Assembly: GCA_033816765.1 (NCBI GenBank)
Contig: CM066292.1
Location: forward strand, 5,270,001 to 5,334,000
DNA length: 64,000 bases
Direction of reading: 5' to 3'
DNA from: Nothopassalora personata
Taxonomy: Eukaryota > Ascomycota > Dothideomycetes > Mycosphaerellales > Mycosphaerellaceae
Under the pieces are notes generated by a model. The model searched no databases, was not told where the DNA came from, and was given only the letters and a program-made list of their open reading frames with translations. Shown piece by piece: positions 19,149-29,400 of the stretch (its first letter is position 1; the number at the start of each line of letters is the position of its first letter). The translations under genes and the position numbers were made by a program.

Positions 19149-22100
19149 TTAGTTCTCAGCCTCGATCCTGCTGAACTGTGAAATTTCGGCTGCAGAAAGG
19201 TCATGAGGCCTGACCCATAGCTTCTTGGATTCCGGTTCAGGATACGATCCCCTTTCGTCAATTCCTACAGGTAGCACGTCTTCGTCGGCGATGGGCTCGA
19301 TCTCGTTCGAATCACTGCTGTCTTCGCTATCAGCGACTTCTCCCTCCCCCATTACGAGATCGATCCCATCATCCAGGCCTGGTACTCCTATGTTATCCGG
19401 GCGAAGCTCTGGAACTAGCTTAAGGTTTTCTCGTGCCTGAACTCCCTTCATTGGCGTGCCATCAAGTTCCTCAAGAATATAGGTACCAAACTTCCTGGAG
19501 ACACTGGACACCCGATATGGACCTTGCCATCGGTAACCGATCTTGCGTGAGAAGTCATCCTTATATGGCTTGTCGAACCTCATGACAAGGTCGCCCTTCT
19601 GGAAACCAGCAAAGTCAACATTTCGGTGAGAATCGAAGTAGTCCTTGCTAAGTTCTCTTAGTCGCTTCCTTCGAGCATGCAGCTCTTCCAAACTAAGGTC
19701 TCGAGCCTGGAGTTGACGCGCACGTATGGCAAGCAGGTCCTCAGTCGTTCTCACCGATCCCCATTGATAATTCGCCCACGTCGGGTACTCAACCTCAATT
19801 GGCAGAATCGTGCGATGGCCATACAGGACCTGAGCCGGCGTCATTCCAGTAGTACGACAGGTCGTGGTCCTATCAGCCCATAACACAGCGGGTACCCATT
19901 GCTCCCATCCGCGGTATGTGTTCCTTGTAAGCTTTGCTAACGCTGCAAGAATCGGACGGTGCCCAACCTCGACCGGAGCATTAGACTGCGGATGGTACGG
20001 TGATATTCGGATCCTTCGAACACCAAGTCCTACGAGCAACCGCTCAACCTCAGCCGCATGAACCGTAGCGTTATCAAGCACAATTTCAGCACAGCAGCCG
20101 TGCCTACAGAAGACATCTTCGTATAGAAACTTGGCAACTGTCTTCGAGCTGGGAGGTGCCCTTGTCACTCTAGCCTCGATCCAGTTGCTGAGTGCTTCGC
20201 GCGCAACTAGGAGGTATCCATTTTTGTGCACCTGGACGGGGTCCGAGTACCACTTCTCACCAATGACCTGAGGGCTCGATGAGTGAAGCTCACCAGCGCG
20301 CTGGTTGCCTTCGCGAAACCTACAAGGAGCACAACTTCGAACCCACGCAGAGACATCGGCGAAGCACCCGTCCCAGTAATACCGATCGGAAATAAGGTTG
20401 TACACGACCTCAGCGCTGCGATGACCGTGTCTTTCATGGCATTCTATGACGATCTCCTTCTGAGCCTCATCATCGTCAATCACAAGTTGCAACGGTGCTC
20501 CTCGGCGCTTCTGGAAGAACAGCAATTGGTCTCGGACAAAGAAGTTGACGCTCTTCTTCACCAGCCGCCGGTACTCAGCACGGGTAACACCATCGGGCCG
20601 GGTCCTGGTTTCTATAACCTGAGCAAGCTGCTGAGAGCCCTCAGAATATTGGTCCCCGAGATGTCGTGTTTTCTGGATTTCAACTGGATAGGTGTCGACC
20701 GGCTCCGGGTACCTGAACAGCTTATCATCAATCATCTGGTCGACTTCGTCTTCGTCAGCTTTCCTGGGTTCTTGAGGTGTAGAGGGCCTTCGAGACAGGG
20801 CATCTGGGCCAGTGTGTCTAGTCCCCGCAACGTGCTTTACCTCGAACGTGAACAACCTGATCCATGCGACCCACCGGGCCATTGCCGAGTTTGGCAGGTC
20901 CGAAGCCGGCCGGTTAAGCTGCCATACAAGTGTCTTGGCATCAACCTCAAGGACAAAATCAACGCCAGTGATATATCTCTGGATCTTCTTAAGCCCCTTA
21001 AGGACCCCAAGGCATTCCCGCTTCCCAGCATCATATCTGGATTCTGACGCGCTCCAGATTCCACTCTCATACCGCACCGGGTGACGCCGTCGGGTACTGT
21101 CCATTGATTCTTGAGAAACGATACATCCCCATCCAGTGCCGCTAGCATCAACTGAGACAAAGATGGACCCAGCACCAGGTGAGTAGCAGAGGGTAACTAA
21201 GGCTGGAGCCTGCACAAGGTACCTAGCAACCTCTTCTTTTGAGAACTGCTCATTTTCTGTCCAGGTGAACTCGGCGTCCTTCTTCAGCAGTTTGTACATT
21301 GGTCGAGCGATGATAACGAACCAGGGAATCCATATCCGGAAGTACACACACAGCCCCACATAGGTGCGGACCTCCTTGATACAGGTAGGCGTAGGCCAAT
21401 CCAGGATCTTGGCCACAACCTTTGGGTCAGGATAGCGACCATCCGGGCCAGTAACGTACCCAACAATCTTGAGCTTTTCGTATAACCATTGGGATTTGCC
21501 TCCAGCAACTACCGCACCAGCTCTTTCCAGGTCAGCAAGAACCAGATCCAGGGAAACGATGTGCTCAACGACCCATTTTCTCAACCCAGGCTCTAGTTCG
21601 GCATTCCCATAGTCCTCAGTTGGTCCCTTAATACCGATGTCATCGAGAAACGGCTTCGCTCGATGCGAGATATGATCAAGCAGAATCTTTGTTACCGCAC
21701 GCACGAACTGAGCAACTGAATTGGTAGCTCCTTGAGGCAGAGTCGTGTTGCGTACTAGGCCAAGAGGGGTCATGAAGGCTGTTAAGTCCCGGCAGGACTC
21801 ATCCAAAGTAATCTGATCATAACCTGAAAACAGGTCCACAAGTGAAGCGACTCGGCACCCGGCAAAATCCTCTGAGAAGCTATCCGTGTCCGGTGGAATG
21901 TTAGCATCGCGCATAGTAACCTCATTCAGGAGCACAGCTGAGTTGATCAACCGATATGGCACATCGCTTCCAGAGGCATCAACCTTCTTTGCGACCAGGA
22001 ACCAGCTATTGGAATAAGCCCCTTGTGAGTATTCTAGGATGTTATTCTTGATCCGGGCTCTAATCATGCGCTCAACAATTGCCCTAAGACTTGGGTGCAA

Positions 22101-25100
22101 CCGGATAGGGCGTGCCTGCCATGGCCTATGAGGGACCGTGTTAATCTTCTGAGGTGGCACGACGTCGTGCCTAATTTGCCTCATGTGACTGAAATCCCAA
22201 GCGAGGACTGCCTCCCGGTTGTAGAGCATCTCATCGAATAAGGCCCTTTCCATTGGCAATAGCTTGATGCCAACCTTGATTGAGGTAAGTCGTTCTGGAG
22301 TGATCCGGCTACCTCGCTCAATACTTGAGAATTTCTTAGTCAAGTACTTCCCATCAAACGGACCTTGTCCTTCAGGCATCTTGGATTCCAGGTACAGTGC
22401 CCTGCGCTTCCATTCCATATCTCCCTCAACTCGTGATTCTGGGCGTTCGTGAACGCTCGCGTCCACTGGCTTTTTCTTGTCCGCCTTACGCTTGTACATC
22501 GTGAAGACCTGCGGCATCCTAATGTTAGCTATATGTAGGCCTGCTTGTTGCTTCCGTGCCTGAGCATTCAATGCAGATTGTCTCAGGATCTCGGAGGGCC
22601 AGTCCCCTTGAACTGAATAAACGTTAGCAATAGAATCTCCCTCAAACGCGCCTGTTCCAATTTCTGCAACTCGTTCCTTTGCTACAGCAGTCCTAAGCAA
22701 TCCCAATAAGTGAGCTGAATGGTTGCTAGGCGTTAGAGCCTTGCCGGGTTCCTGCAGATGCGTCGTGTCGTGGTCGTATCCGTTTTCCTCACTATAGCTA
22801 TTTACCGGTCCCGGGACCGGCAAATCAAAGTCCGAGGTTTCTCCGAGATAGTGCGAGAACCTCACTGATTTTGTCAAACCCGGCTTTAGCAAATCGGTGG
22901 GTTGAGCGCCGTAACTCAACCCACCATTCCATTTTTCCGACGCTTTCAATAGTTCCTGAAGGGTTTTGCACCTGTCCGAGCCAACTAGGGCAGTAAACAT
23001 GACACTTTCACCTTTGCGGCTGGCAATAGTCCCCTCCCATGAACCATCATCGCAGTTACGGGCAGTGAGCCGCACCTTGCGGGCCCACGGACGTCCTAGG
23101 ATTGTTGGCGAGTTTGGATCCGAGGAGATGAACATGTCCACTTGGCAGTGAACCCCAAATACCCAAACATCCAAATTGCCCACAACACCTTTGAACTGGG
23201 CCCGCCCTCCAGCACCTCGAAAGGCAAGCTGAGCACTCGACATTACTGGTAACCCAAACCTATGAGCGTTCCTCTGGCCGATGATATTCACCTCGGAACC
23301 CTCATCAATTAGGCACCTGATCTGGTTCTTGTTCGTCCCAAATTCCGCTACTACCCAAGGACTAGGGACCATAGCAAAGTTGTCAAGGACACTAGAGAGC
23401 CCGATCTTCTCAACATCCTCATATAGCTCAGCAGCAGGGACCGCACCCTTGGAGCAAAGCATGGTTGAATACACTCCGACATACTGGGCCTGACCATCTT
23501 CGCGGAAGACCTCCTCATTATACTCAGGTTCATCTTCACAGGTGACCACTTGTCCAGTGCGAACCTCAGGGTCCTTTCCTGCAAGACGTCGCACTGTAGC
23601 GAGCTTCTCCTGAAGAGCGGGGGTGTTAGCAACGCGACCGAAGAGGGCAGCCTCGAACCAGCGACCATATCGAAACCAATCTTGGGCGTTCACACTGGGA
23701 AACGTTGTCCGGAGGATCTGATCAATCCAGTAGATGATACCCTCTTCCTTTGTAACCGGGCCATCACCAGCCGAACCATACTGTCGGACGTAGTTGTCAA
23801 TCCTCATAGTCTTGGCATTCTGCATACGCTTCCTTTGTGCGAAGGGGGCGTTCACGGGACCAACAGGCATATCCTTAGGCAGTCCTTTGTTAGCATCGTT
23901 CCCTGGTCTGTTCACTTGGGCATCACTTCCCCTTCCTAGGGTTACCCCGGATCCAGCTGATGACTGAGTTTCGCTCATTTGAGCACTGACTTCGTCAATC
24001 ATTTCAACCTCCTGCTGGTCAATCTCAGCTTGCCGGATCTCCTGTTCCAATTGCAGGCGAACTTTCTCAGCAGCCTCAGCTCGGGCTCGCAGATCCTGGG
24101 CTGAGGACCGGGTCCTCGGGTACGGATTCTTCAGAATACCTACGGGTGCCTTCCCTTTCACTTTGTCAGACTGCACAGGATAGGCAGATACCTCGTCAAG
24201 CTCGCCCAAGTCGGTTGCCTGCTCCGCTTCACTTTCTCCGAATGAGACCCAATATGTCCCAGCAGCCTTCTCCTTTTGGCCAGACCGCGCGTCCTGAGGG
24301 CCATACTCCATTAAATGCCTGAAGTTAGGAGGGGGCTTAGAATGATCAGGAGGCGTGACCTTAGTCACCCCAGCGTAGTCCCTACCCATCCATTGCTTAC
24401 GCAGTGCGGGAATCTCATACTGGTTGTCAAACTCGATCGGTCCATAATGTTCTTCGAGCAGAGGGAGCATGCAGAGCAGTTTCGGTTTGCTGTAGTCCCT
24501 CCGAAAGTTGAACTTGGTGGGACGTGGATCGCCTTCTTTCCCTAGATACCACCAGTTGTTCGGGGCGAGGTATACGTAGCCCCGGGATATTAAGGACCTC
24601 ATCGCCCCACAATTGCTGGCCTGGTGCTTCGAACTGCCACAGTTGTAGCAACAACCATCCATCGCTTTGGACTGTTCGCGATTTTGCGATGGGGGACGCT
24701 GCATTGCGTAAACCTGCAGTTCAGTGTCTGGGTCGTGCCTCTCCGGTTGCATAGAGCGTTGATTCTCGCTCGGGTAGAAGGCACCCGCGTCCGCGACGCG
24801 ACCGCGCTGGTATGCACGTATGCTCATTTCAGCTACCTTCTGGATTAGGTCATCATCAACAACAGTCCTGGAGGTGGCCTTCTTAAGCGTGTCAATCTCA
24901 GGCTTGAGGCGCGGCATTTGCTTCACGACTGAGCGGTGCAGCTGAGGCAAAGCAAGAGGGAAATCTGTATGCACAGCTTTCCATCCCTCCTCACCATCTG
25001 CGATGCTAGCAGCTTCATCGAGAATCCTCTGAAAGTCCCTGAACTTCTCAGGTTGCTTTGGGTGAAGCCCGCAAGCCTTGTAGACCGCTTTCGCGACTGC

Positions 25101-25829
25101 CTCTGGCAATCCCTGAAGGAGAAGGCGACTCCGGGAGCTGTTATCCAAATCCTCAGGTTCAATTAGGTCACTTGAGGATACAAATAGGCGGATGAATTCC
25201 TTCACATCTTGTTCTTCAGGCCTCTTGCCTTGCTGCGCCCTAACAATCTCCTCAAGATATTCCCGACTTCCCAACATCGAGTGGGCGTCAAACCTTGAGA
25301 ACTCTGACAAGAACGCCCTCCTGAAACGTGCCTTGCCGGTGAGCCACCCAGGCAGCCTCATGACCACACGCCGGATAGTAATTTCGCAATTGCGCTCAAA
25401 CCTGCCCCAGAAATCATCCTTCTTAATGGATGCCCGAGGCGGATACTGGTCCATTAGGTCGCCAAACCGCTCCCAGAACTCAGTAGCATTGGTGCCATCA
25501 AAGAACGGATTCTCAGCACCTCCTGGAGGTGGAAAGCGAGGGCCAGTGTTTTCCATTGCTACTGCCAATCGTCTAAAGAGGGCAGTCATAGCATCCATTC
25601 CAATTGTGCTGTTCATTCCTACACCCATACCCAATTCAGCGGCGCTGGTTCCGCTTCTCCCTTCTTTACTAGATTCAGGTGTTTCCCCTTCCTCCGATTC
25701 CTCCATCCCCTCATGAGGGACAGAATCCCTGTAGACCCCTTCCATTTTCGTGGGGTTCACAGGCTGTTCGTAGCCTCTGCCTATGTCGGCAAAGGTGCTA
25801 AGTTTTTCTGGTGATGCAGCCGTATCCAT
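19149..25829 (-). CDS. BG1 Gag-Pol polyprotein, 2226 aa
   Basis: Single uninterrupted frame; ATG at 25829 is conserved as ATA in the mutated copy BG2. Domains in order: acidic N-terminus, Gag capsid (about 85-300), CCHC zinc knuckle with ligands at 394, 397, 402 and 407, and a coiled-coil-like segment (about 600-630). The aspartic protease has LIDEGSEVNII with Asp842, reading D-E-G instead of the usual D-S/T-G. RT runs about 1270-1480 with FLDD at 1394-1397. RNase H has Asp1561 (VSVDASG). Integrase has an H2C2 finger (about 1795-1840) and catalytic Asp1863, Asp1919 and Glu1954 with D(35)E spacing. A GPY/F-like segment follows (about 2080-2140). There is no chromodomain, only an acidic tail. 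It copies RNA to DNA and inserts it. Gag and Pol sharing one frame implies maturation by proteolysis alone. Confidence 0.93.
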   Translation of the reverse strand: MDTAASPEKLSTFADIGRGYEQPVNPTKMEGVYRDSVPHEGMEESEEGETPESSKEGRSGTSAAELGMGVGMNSTIGMDAMTALFRRLAVAMENTGPRFPPPGGAENPFFDGTNATEFWERFGDLMDQYPPRASIKKDDFWGRFERNCEITIRRVVMRLPGWLTGKARFRRAFLSEFSRFDAHSMLGSREYLEEIVRAQQGKRPEEQDVKEFIRLFVSSSDLIEPEDLDNSSRSRLLLQGLPEAVAKAVYKACGLHPKQPEKFRDFQRILDEAASIADGEEGWKAVHTDFPLALPQLHRSVVKQMPRLKPEIDTLKKATSRTVVDDDLIQKVAEMSIRAYQRGRVADAGAFYPSENQRSMQPERHDPDTELQVYAMQRPPSQNREQSKAMDGCCYNCGSSKHQASNCGAMRSLISRGYVYLAPNNWWYLGKEGDPRPTKFNFRRDYSKPKLLCMLPLLEEHYGPIEFDNQYEIPALRKQWMGRDYAGVTKVTPPDHSKPPPNFRHLMEYGPQDARSGQKEKAAGTYWVSFGESEAEQATDLGELDEVSAYPVQSDKVKGKAPVGILKNPYPRTRSSAQDLRARAEAAEKVRLQLEQEIRQAEIDQQEVEMIDEVSAQMSETQSSAGSGVTLGRGSDAQVNRPGNDANKGLPKDMPVGPVNAPFAQRKRMQNAKTMRIDNYVRQYGSAGDGPVTKEEGIIYWIDQILRTTFPSVNAQDWFRYGRWFEAALFGRVANTPALQEKLATVRRLAGKDPEVRTGQVVTCEDEPEYNEEVFREDGQAQYVGVYSTMLCSKGAVPAAELYEDVEKIGLSSVLDNFAMVPSPWVVAEFGTNKNQIRCLIDEGSEVNIIGQRNAHRFGLPVMSSAQLAFRGAGGRAQFKGVVGNLDVWVFGVHCQVDMFISSDPNSPTILGRPWARKVRLTARNCDDGSWEGTIASRKGESVMFTALVGSDRCKTLQELLKASEKWNGGLSYGAQPTDLLKPGLTKSVRFSHYLGETSDFDLPVPGPVNSYSEENGYDHDTTHLQEPGKALTPSNHSAHLLGLLRTAVAKERVAEIGTGAFEGDSIANVYSVQGDWPSEILRQSALNAQARKQQAGLHIANIRMPQVFTMYKRKADKKKPVDASVHERPESRVEGDMEWKRRALYLESKMPEGQGPFDGKYLTKKFSSIERGSRITPERLTSIKVGIKLLPMERALFDEMLYNREAVLAWDFSHMRQIRHDVVPPQKINTVPHRPWQARPIRLHPSLRAIVERMIRARIKNNILEYSQGAYSNSWFLVAKKVDASGSDVPYRLINSAVLLNEVTMRDANIPPDTDSFSEDFAGCRVASLVDLFSGYDQITLDESCRDLTAFMTPLGLVRNTTLPQGATNSVAQFVRAVTKILLDHISHRAKPFLDDIGIKGPTEDYGNAELEPGLRKWVVEHIVSLDLVLADLERAGAVVAGGKSQWLYEKLKIVGYVTGPDGRYPDPKVVAKILDWPTPTCIKEVRTYVGLCVYFRIWIPWFVIIARPMYKLLKKDAEFTWTENEQFSKEEVARYLVQAPALVTLCYSPGAGSIFVSVDASGTGWGCIVSQESMDSTRRRHPVRYESGIWSASESRYDAGKRECLGVLKGLKKIQRYITGVDFVLEVDAKTLVWQLNRPASDLPNSAMARWVAWIRLFTFEVKHVAGTRHTGPDALSRRPSTPQEPRKADEDEVDQMIDDKLFRYPEPVDTYPVEIQKTRHLGDQYSEGSQQLAQVIETRTRPDGVTRAEYRRLVKKSVNFFVRDQLLFFQKRRGAPLQLVIDDDEAQKEIVIECHERHGHRSAEVVYNLISDRYYWDGCFADVSAWVRSCAPCRFREGNQRAGELHSSSPQVIGEKWYSDPVQVHKNGYLLVAREALSNWIEARVTRAPPSSKTVAKFLYEDVFCRHGCCAEIVLDNATVHAAEVERLLVGLGVRRIRISPYHPQSNAPVEVGHRPILAALAKLTRNTYRGWEQWVPAVLWADRTTTCRTTGMTPAQVLYGHRTILPIEVEYPTWANYQWGSVRTTEDLLAIRARQLQARDLSLEELHARRKRLRELSKDYFDSHRNVDFAGFQKGDLVMRFDKPYKDDFSRKIGYRWQGPYRVSSVSRKFGTYILEELDGTPMKGVQARENLKLVPELRPDNIGVPGLDDGIDLVMGEGEVADSEDSSDSNEIEPIADEDVLPVGIDERGSYPEPESKKLWVRPHDLSAAEISQFSRIEAEN
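22800..22825. repeat. Copy of the 26-bp palindrome inside pol coding sequence
   Basis: ATTTACCGGTCCC half-site with one mismatch in the other arm. It lies within the protease-RT linker, where it encodes LPVPGPV on the minus strand. The mutated copy BG2 keeps it as a perfect palindrome at 49327-49352. Confidence 0.7.
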
Positions 25830-26053
25830 TGTTGCGTGGTGCTTGCTTCAGAATGTGCTGATACTAGTTGTTGCTTGACAGGACCTTGTGACCGTGATTG
25901 TTGCTGAATACCTTGGACCTTGAATGTTTTTCGACCTTAGTCGACCTTGACCGTGAACCTTGGACCTTGAACCGTGATTTTGACCTTATAAACTGGATGC
26001 TGATACGCCACCGGGTGTACACTTGATAACCCCCCCTCATTGACCACCAAAAT
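25830..26053 (-). other. BG1 leader with GACCTTGA-type repeats and primer-binding region
   Basis: Between 5' LTR and gag. On the plus strand about 25880-25990 repeats ACCTTG, GACCTTGA and ACCGTGA units. The sequence next to the LTR on the minus strand (ATTTTGGTGGTCAATG) begins with a TGG typical of a tRNA 3'-end primer site; the tRNA was not identified. In BG2 the same repeats are expanded. Confidence 0.55.
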
Positions 26054-26430
26054 AATGTCTACCAACCACCCTATGTAGGCCTGTCCGAGTTGTGGTGGTA
26101 TGGAGCGGTGCTTGCGTAAGCAGGGGTATTTGCCGGTCCTGGGACCGGGAAATCAGGTCACGTGACGAGCAGCGCAGTAGCCAGATAAAACAAGAGGATT
26201 GGCGGACCCTAAACCCCTATACCCTCTACTCGAGAGGTATGAATTGAATTGTTGCCTTGATGCTACGCTTACAATACTCAACTGCGCAGTATATATCTCA
26301 ATGGCCATACCAGGTCCTGCTGGCTTGCCCAAATGTCCAATCAAACCTAAATGAATTTGGGCAAGTTGGACCCAAGGGACCCCTTCCCAAACCCAAACCC
26401 AAGGTCAACACAACCCATTAGTCGTCAATA
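26054..26430 (-). repeat. BG1 5' LTR
   Basis: 377 bp, as read identical to 14795-15171. TATATAT at 26290-26296 is a TATA-box candidate for minus-strand transcription. The palindrome module (26128-26166) lies downstream of it, in the presumed R/U5 part. Confidence 0.93.
26128..26166. promoter_or_regulatory. Palindrome plus GTCACGTGAC module, right LTR
   Basis: Second LTR copy of the module at 14869-14907: inverted repeat 26128-26153, GTCACGTGAC 26157-26166. Confidence 0.6.
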
Positions 26431-26435
26431 CTAGT

Positions 26436-29400
26436 CTAGGGGCCGTAGGGTAGTTATAATAGAAGTTAGCGATAGAGGCGGCTACTATTGCAATTATATT
26501 CTCTACGGGCTCCTAAGTTAGCTTATTGTTACCTACCCATTTTACATAGTACTTATAGATCGGAACTTTTCCTCCGGCTAGAGTACGACCTAGCGGTAGC
26601 GATCTATGCGAGTCAACGATCCTCTCTACATACCATTCTTAGTAGGTCTCGCCTTCGTTATCCTCTACCTTAATTAGTGGTGGCGTAGGGACGACTTATC
26701 CTGTAACTAGATCGTAGGCTAGCCTTAGATAGTTAGTATGAAATCCGTTATAGAGGTTACTTAGAGAGTCTAGTAATGCGACCTTATAGGTATCGTGTAG
26801 TAGAACTTCCTTAATGGCATATAGTCCTACATACTTATAATCTAGTTTCTTAGATGGTCTTATCGTGTACTAGTTCTTAGTACTAATGTGCACTATGTCT
26901 CCGACCTTATATACTGGGGCGATCGTTCTTCGGCGGTTAGCGTACTTAGCTTAGGTGTCTTATGCCATCTACATTACATTACGGAGTTGAGCGCGAATCT
27001 TATTTATCCTAGCCCCGAATGCTGTAGCTAATTGTACATCGAGACGTTACTTATGTAGCATTAACTCGAGAGGGAGTATAACTTTAGTATCTAAGTACCT
27101 CGGGTTCTTGCCTATTGTTACTATAAATGGAGAGAAGCTAGTAGTTTTAGAAACATGATCATTCGCTATGAATTCTACTAATAGTAACTAGTCCGGCCAA
27201 TTATCCTATACGTAGTTAATGTACGTCCGTAGGTACTTCTCTATACCCTTATTCGTAATCTCGCTCTAGCCGTCGGTCTAAGGGTAATACCCTATGGAAA
27301 GCTTACGCTTAATGCCTAACAGTTAGTATAATCGTTTCTAGAATGCGGATAGCTACTAAGGTCCTCTATCCGTTACGATCGACTTAGGCAATCCATAACG
27401 GCTAAACACGTACTTAAGGTAAATGAAAGTAATATATTCGGCAGTTATAATTAGTACGGGGATTAGGTGTCGTTCCTTACTTAGACGGTCGGTAATAGTA
27501 AGGATGTTCTTATACTTTTACCTATCGGTACTATAGTGTCCTTCGGGTAGATCGACTACGAAGTCTATCGCAATATCGTCCTATGTATCGAGAGGCACTA
27601 GTAGTGGTGCTAGTAGTCTATACTTAGCATCTTATACTGGATTTACATTCGTGCATATAGTGCATCCTCTATAGAACTCGCGGATGAAACGTGTTATGCC
27701 TAGCTAGATGTAGTAGCGCTTTAATAGGGTGTTAGTCTTAGTCTTACCTAGATAACCCGCGGCTAGGGCGTCGTGAAATGCTTTTACGATGCGAGCATAC
27801 ACCGTGTTATCTTCGTCGTCTTCTACTAGCTCTAGGACATAGAGGCTGTAACTACCTTCTCTATTCTTAACGTAGATTATGCCATCTATAGCTATCGCAT
27901 ACTTAGAGTCGATCTTATGCCTATGAAGCATCTTAACCTTATTACTAGCCGCTAGCTGTTATAAGGCTTCCTACGGCTCTTACTAGTCGTATAGGACTCG
28001 AATGTCGCGCTGTAGGTCGTCGTCTACGACGCTAGTGGCTTCTAATGCCGAAAGCTATAGAACTCGACTTACTAAGAGCTTAGGCATAAATAACTCGGGA
28101 CCTAAGAGTACACGGTTCTATTACGTGTGTCGCGGGTTATCTTCCCCTTCGCCCTTACGTATTACGTCTTATAACCGGCGGGTAAGACTATCGGGCTTGC
28201 CTCCTTACACGCCTAGTCGATAGATGATTTTAAAGTGGAACTATAACAAGAACTCTACCTAGCGTGCTTAGCGCCTATTTAGTTCCTTAGTAGTTATAAA
28301 ATACTCGAGGTTCTTATGATCCGAATAGACAAGTACCGGCTTACCGCTTAGGTCGGCGAGGAAGTTTTCGTAGTCGCTATCTACGTAGTCGATGTCTCTA
28401 GCCGCTAGCTCTAGGCGCCATTCTTCGAAGGCCTTAATAATAGCTAAGAGCTCCTTATTATATATGTCGTAGTTGTACTCCTACGGCGACATTTTCTTAG
28501 ACAGGTAGGCTACTGGACGTAGTACTCCGTTGTGGCGCTATAATAGAACCGCTGTAGTAACGAAGTCTAATACATCGGTTTCGAGGATAGTCTCTAGGCC
28601 GTACTAAAACACTACTAACACTTCACCTTCGGCGTCTATAAAGGCCTTCTTTAGTCCTTTAAATGCAGCTTAGCATTCTAGAGTCTATAACTAAGGCACG
28701 TCCTTTTTCGTAAGGCGGGTTAACGGTAGTGTTATCTTACTATAGTTCTTAATAAACCGCCGATAGAAGCCTACGAATCCATTAAAAGCTAGTACGTCTA
28801 TTATATTACGGGGAGTCTCCTATTCCTACACTACTCTTACCTTCTCTAGGCATATAGAGATTCTATCTTTACTAATAATAAGGCCTAGGTATTTAGTTAA
28901 CTAGGTGTAGAACTTACACTTCTTAATGTCTAGTTATAACCCTACGTCTCTACATCTACTAAGCACTTTCTTAACGTAGGTAACGTGCTCTTCGAGCGTG
29001 TCGCTAAATATAAGGATGTTATCTAGGTATGTAGATGCGAAGTCGTCTAGGAACTCTCTTAGGGTGTTATTTACGTAGGCTTGGAATGTCCCTAGGGTAT
29101 TACATAGTCCGAACGGCATAACTAGACATTCGAACTGCCTATAGCGGGTAGTGAACGCTATTATCTACTTATAGCCCTTCGCGATGCGGATGCGGTTAAA
29201 TGCTACAATTACATCTAGCTTCGTAAACTACCTCTTACCTACGATCCGGTTTAAGGTATCTTGCATTAGTAGAATGGGATACCTCGACTTAATAGTAAGA
29301 GCATTAAGGGCTCTATAATCCACGTATACTCTTAATCCACCTCCTAGCTTCTTAATAATAAGGCATAGGGATGTAGCGTCGGCGCGACCTTCATTCCTCC

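Larger units (their letters stand above)
14795..26430 (-). mobile_element. BG1: intact, unmutated Ty3/gypsy-type element with an extra ORF
   Basis: 11,636 bp with 377-bp LTRs that appear identical throughout, flanked by a perfect CTAGT duplication (14790-14794 and 26431-26435). Coding strand is minus: 5' LTR (26430-26054), leader, Gag-Pol (25829-19149), inter-ORF gap, ORF2 (18547-15974), 3' region, 3' LTR (15171-14795). CA and TG dinucleotides are at normal levels and the long frames are open, so the copy escaped RIP, unlike everything around it. A polypurine tract (GGGGGAGGATA) abuts the 3' LTR. Terminal bases AATGTC...CAATA are not a canonical TG...CA. It looks recently transposed and possibly still competent. 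Confidence 0.93.

Noticed and set aside
20283..21047. 254-codon plus-strand ORF inside BG1
   Set aside because: Antisense shadow of the intact integrase and RNase H coding sequence. The equivalent frame in BG2 is only partly open (57299-57508) and shows no independent conservation.
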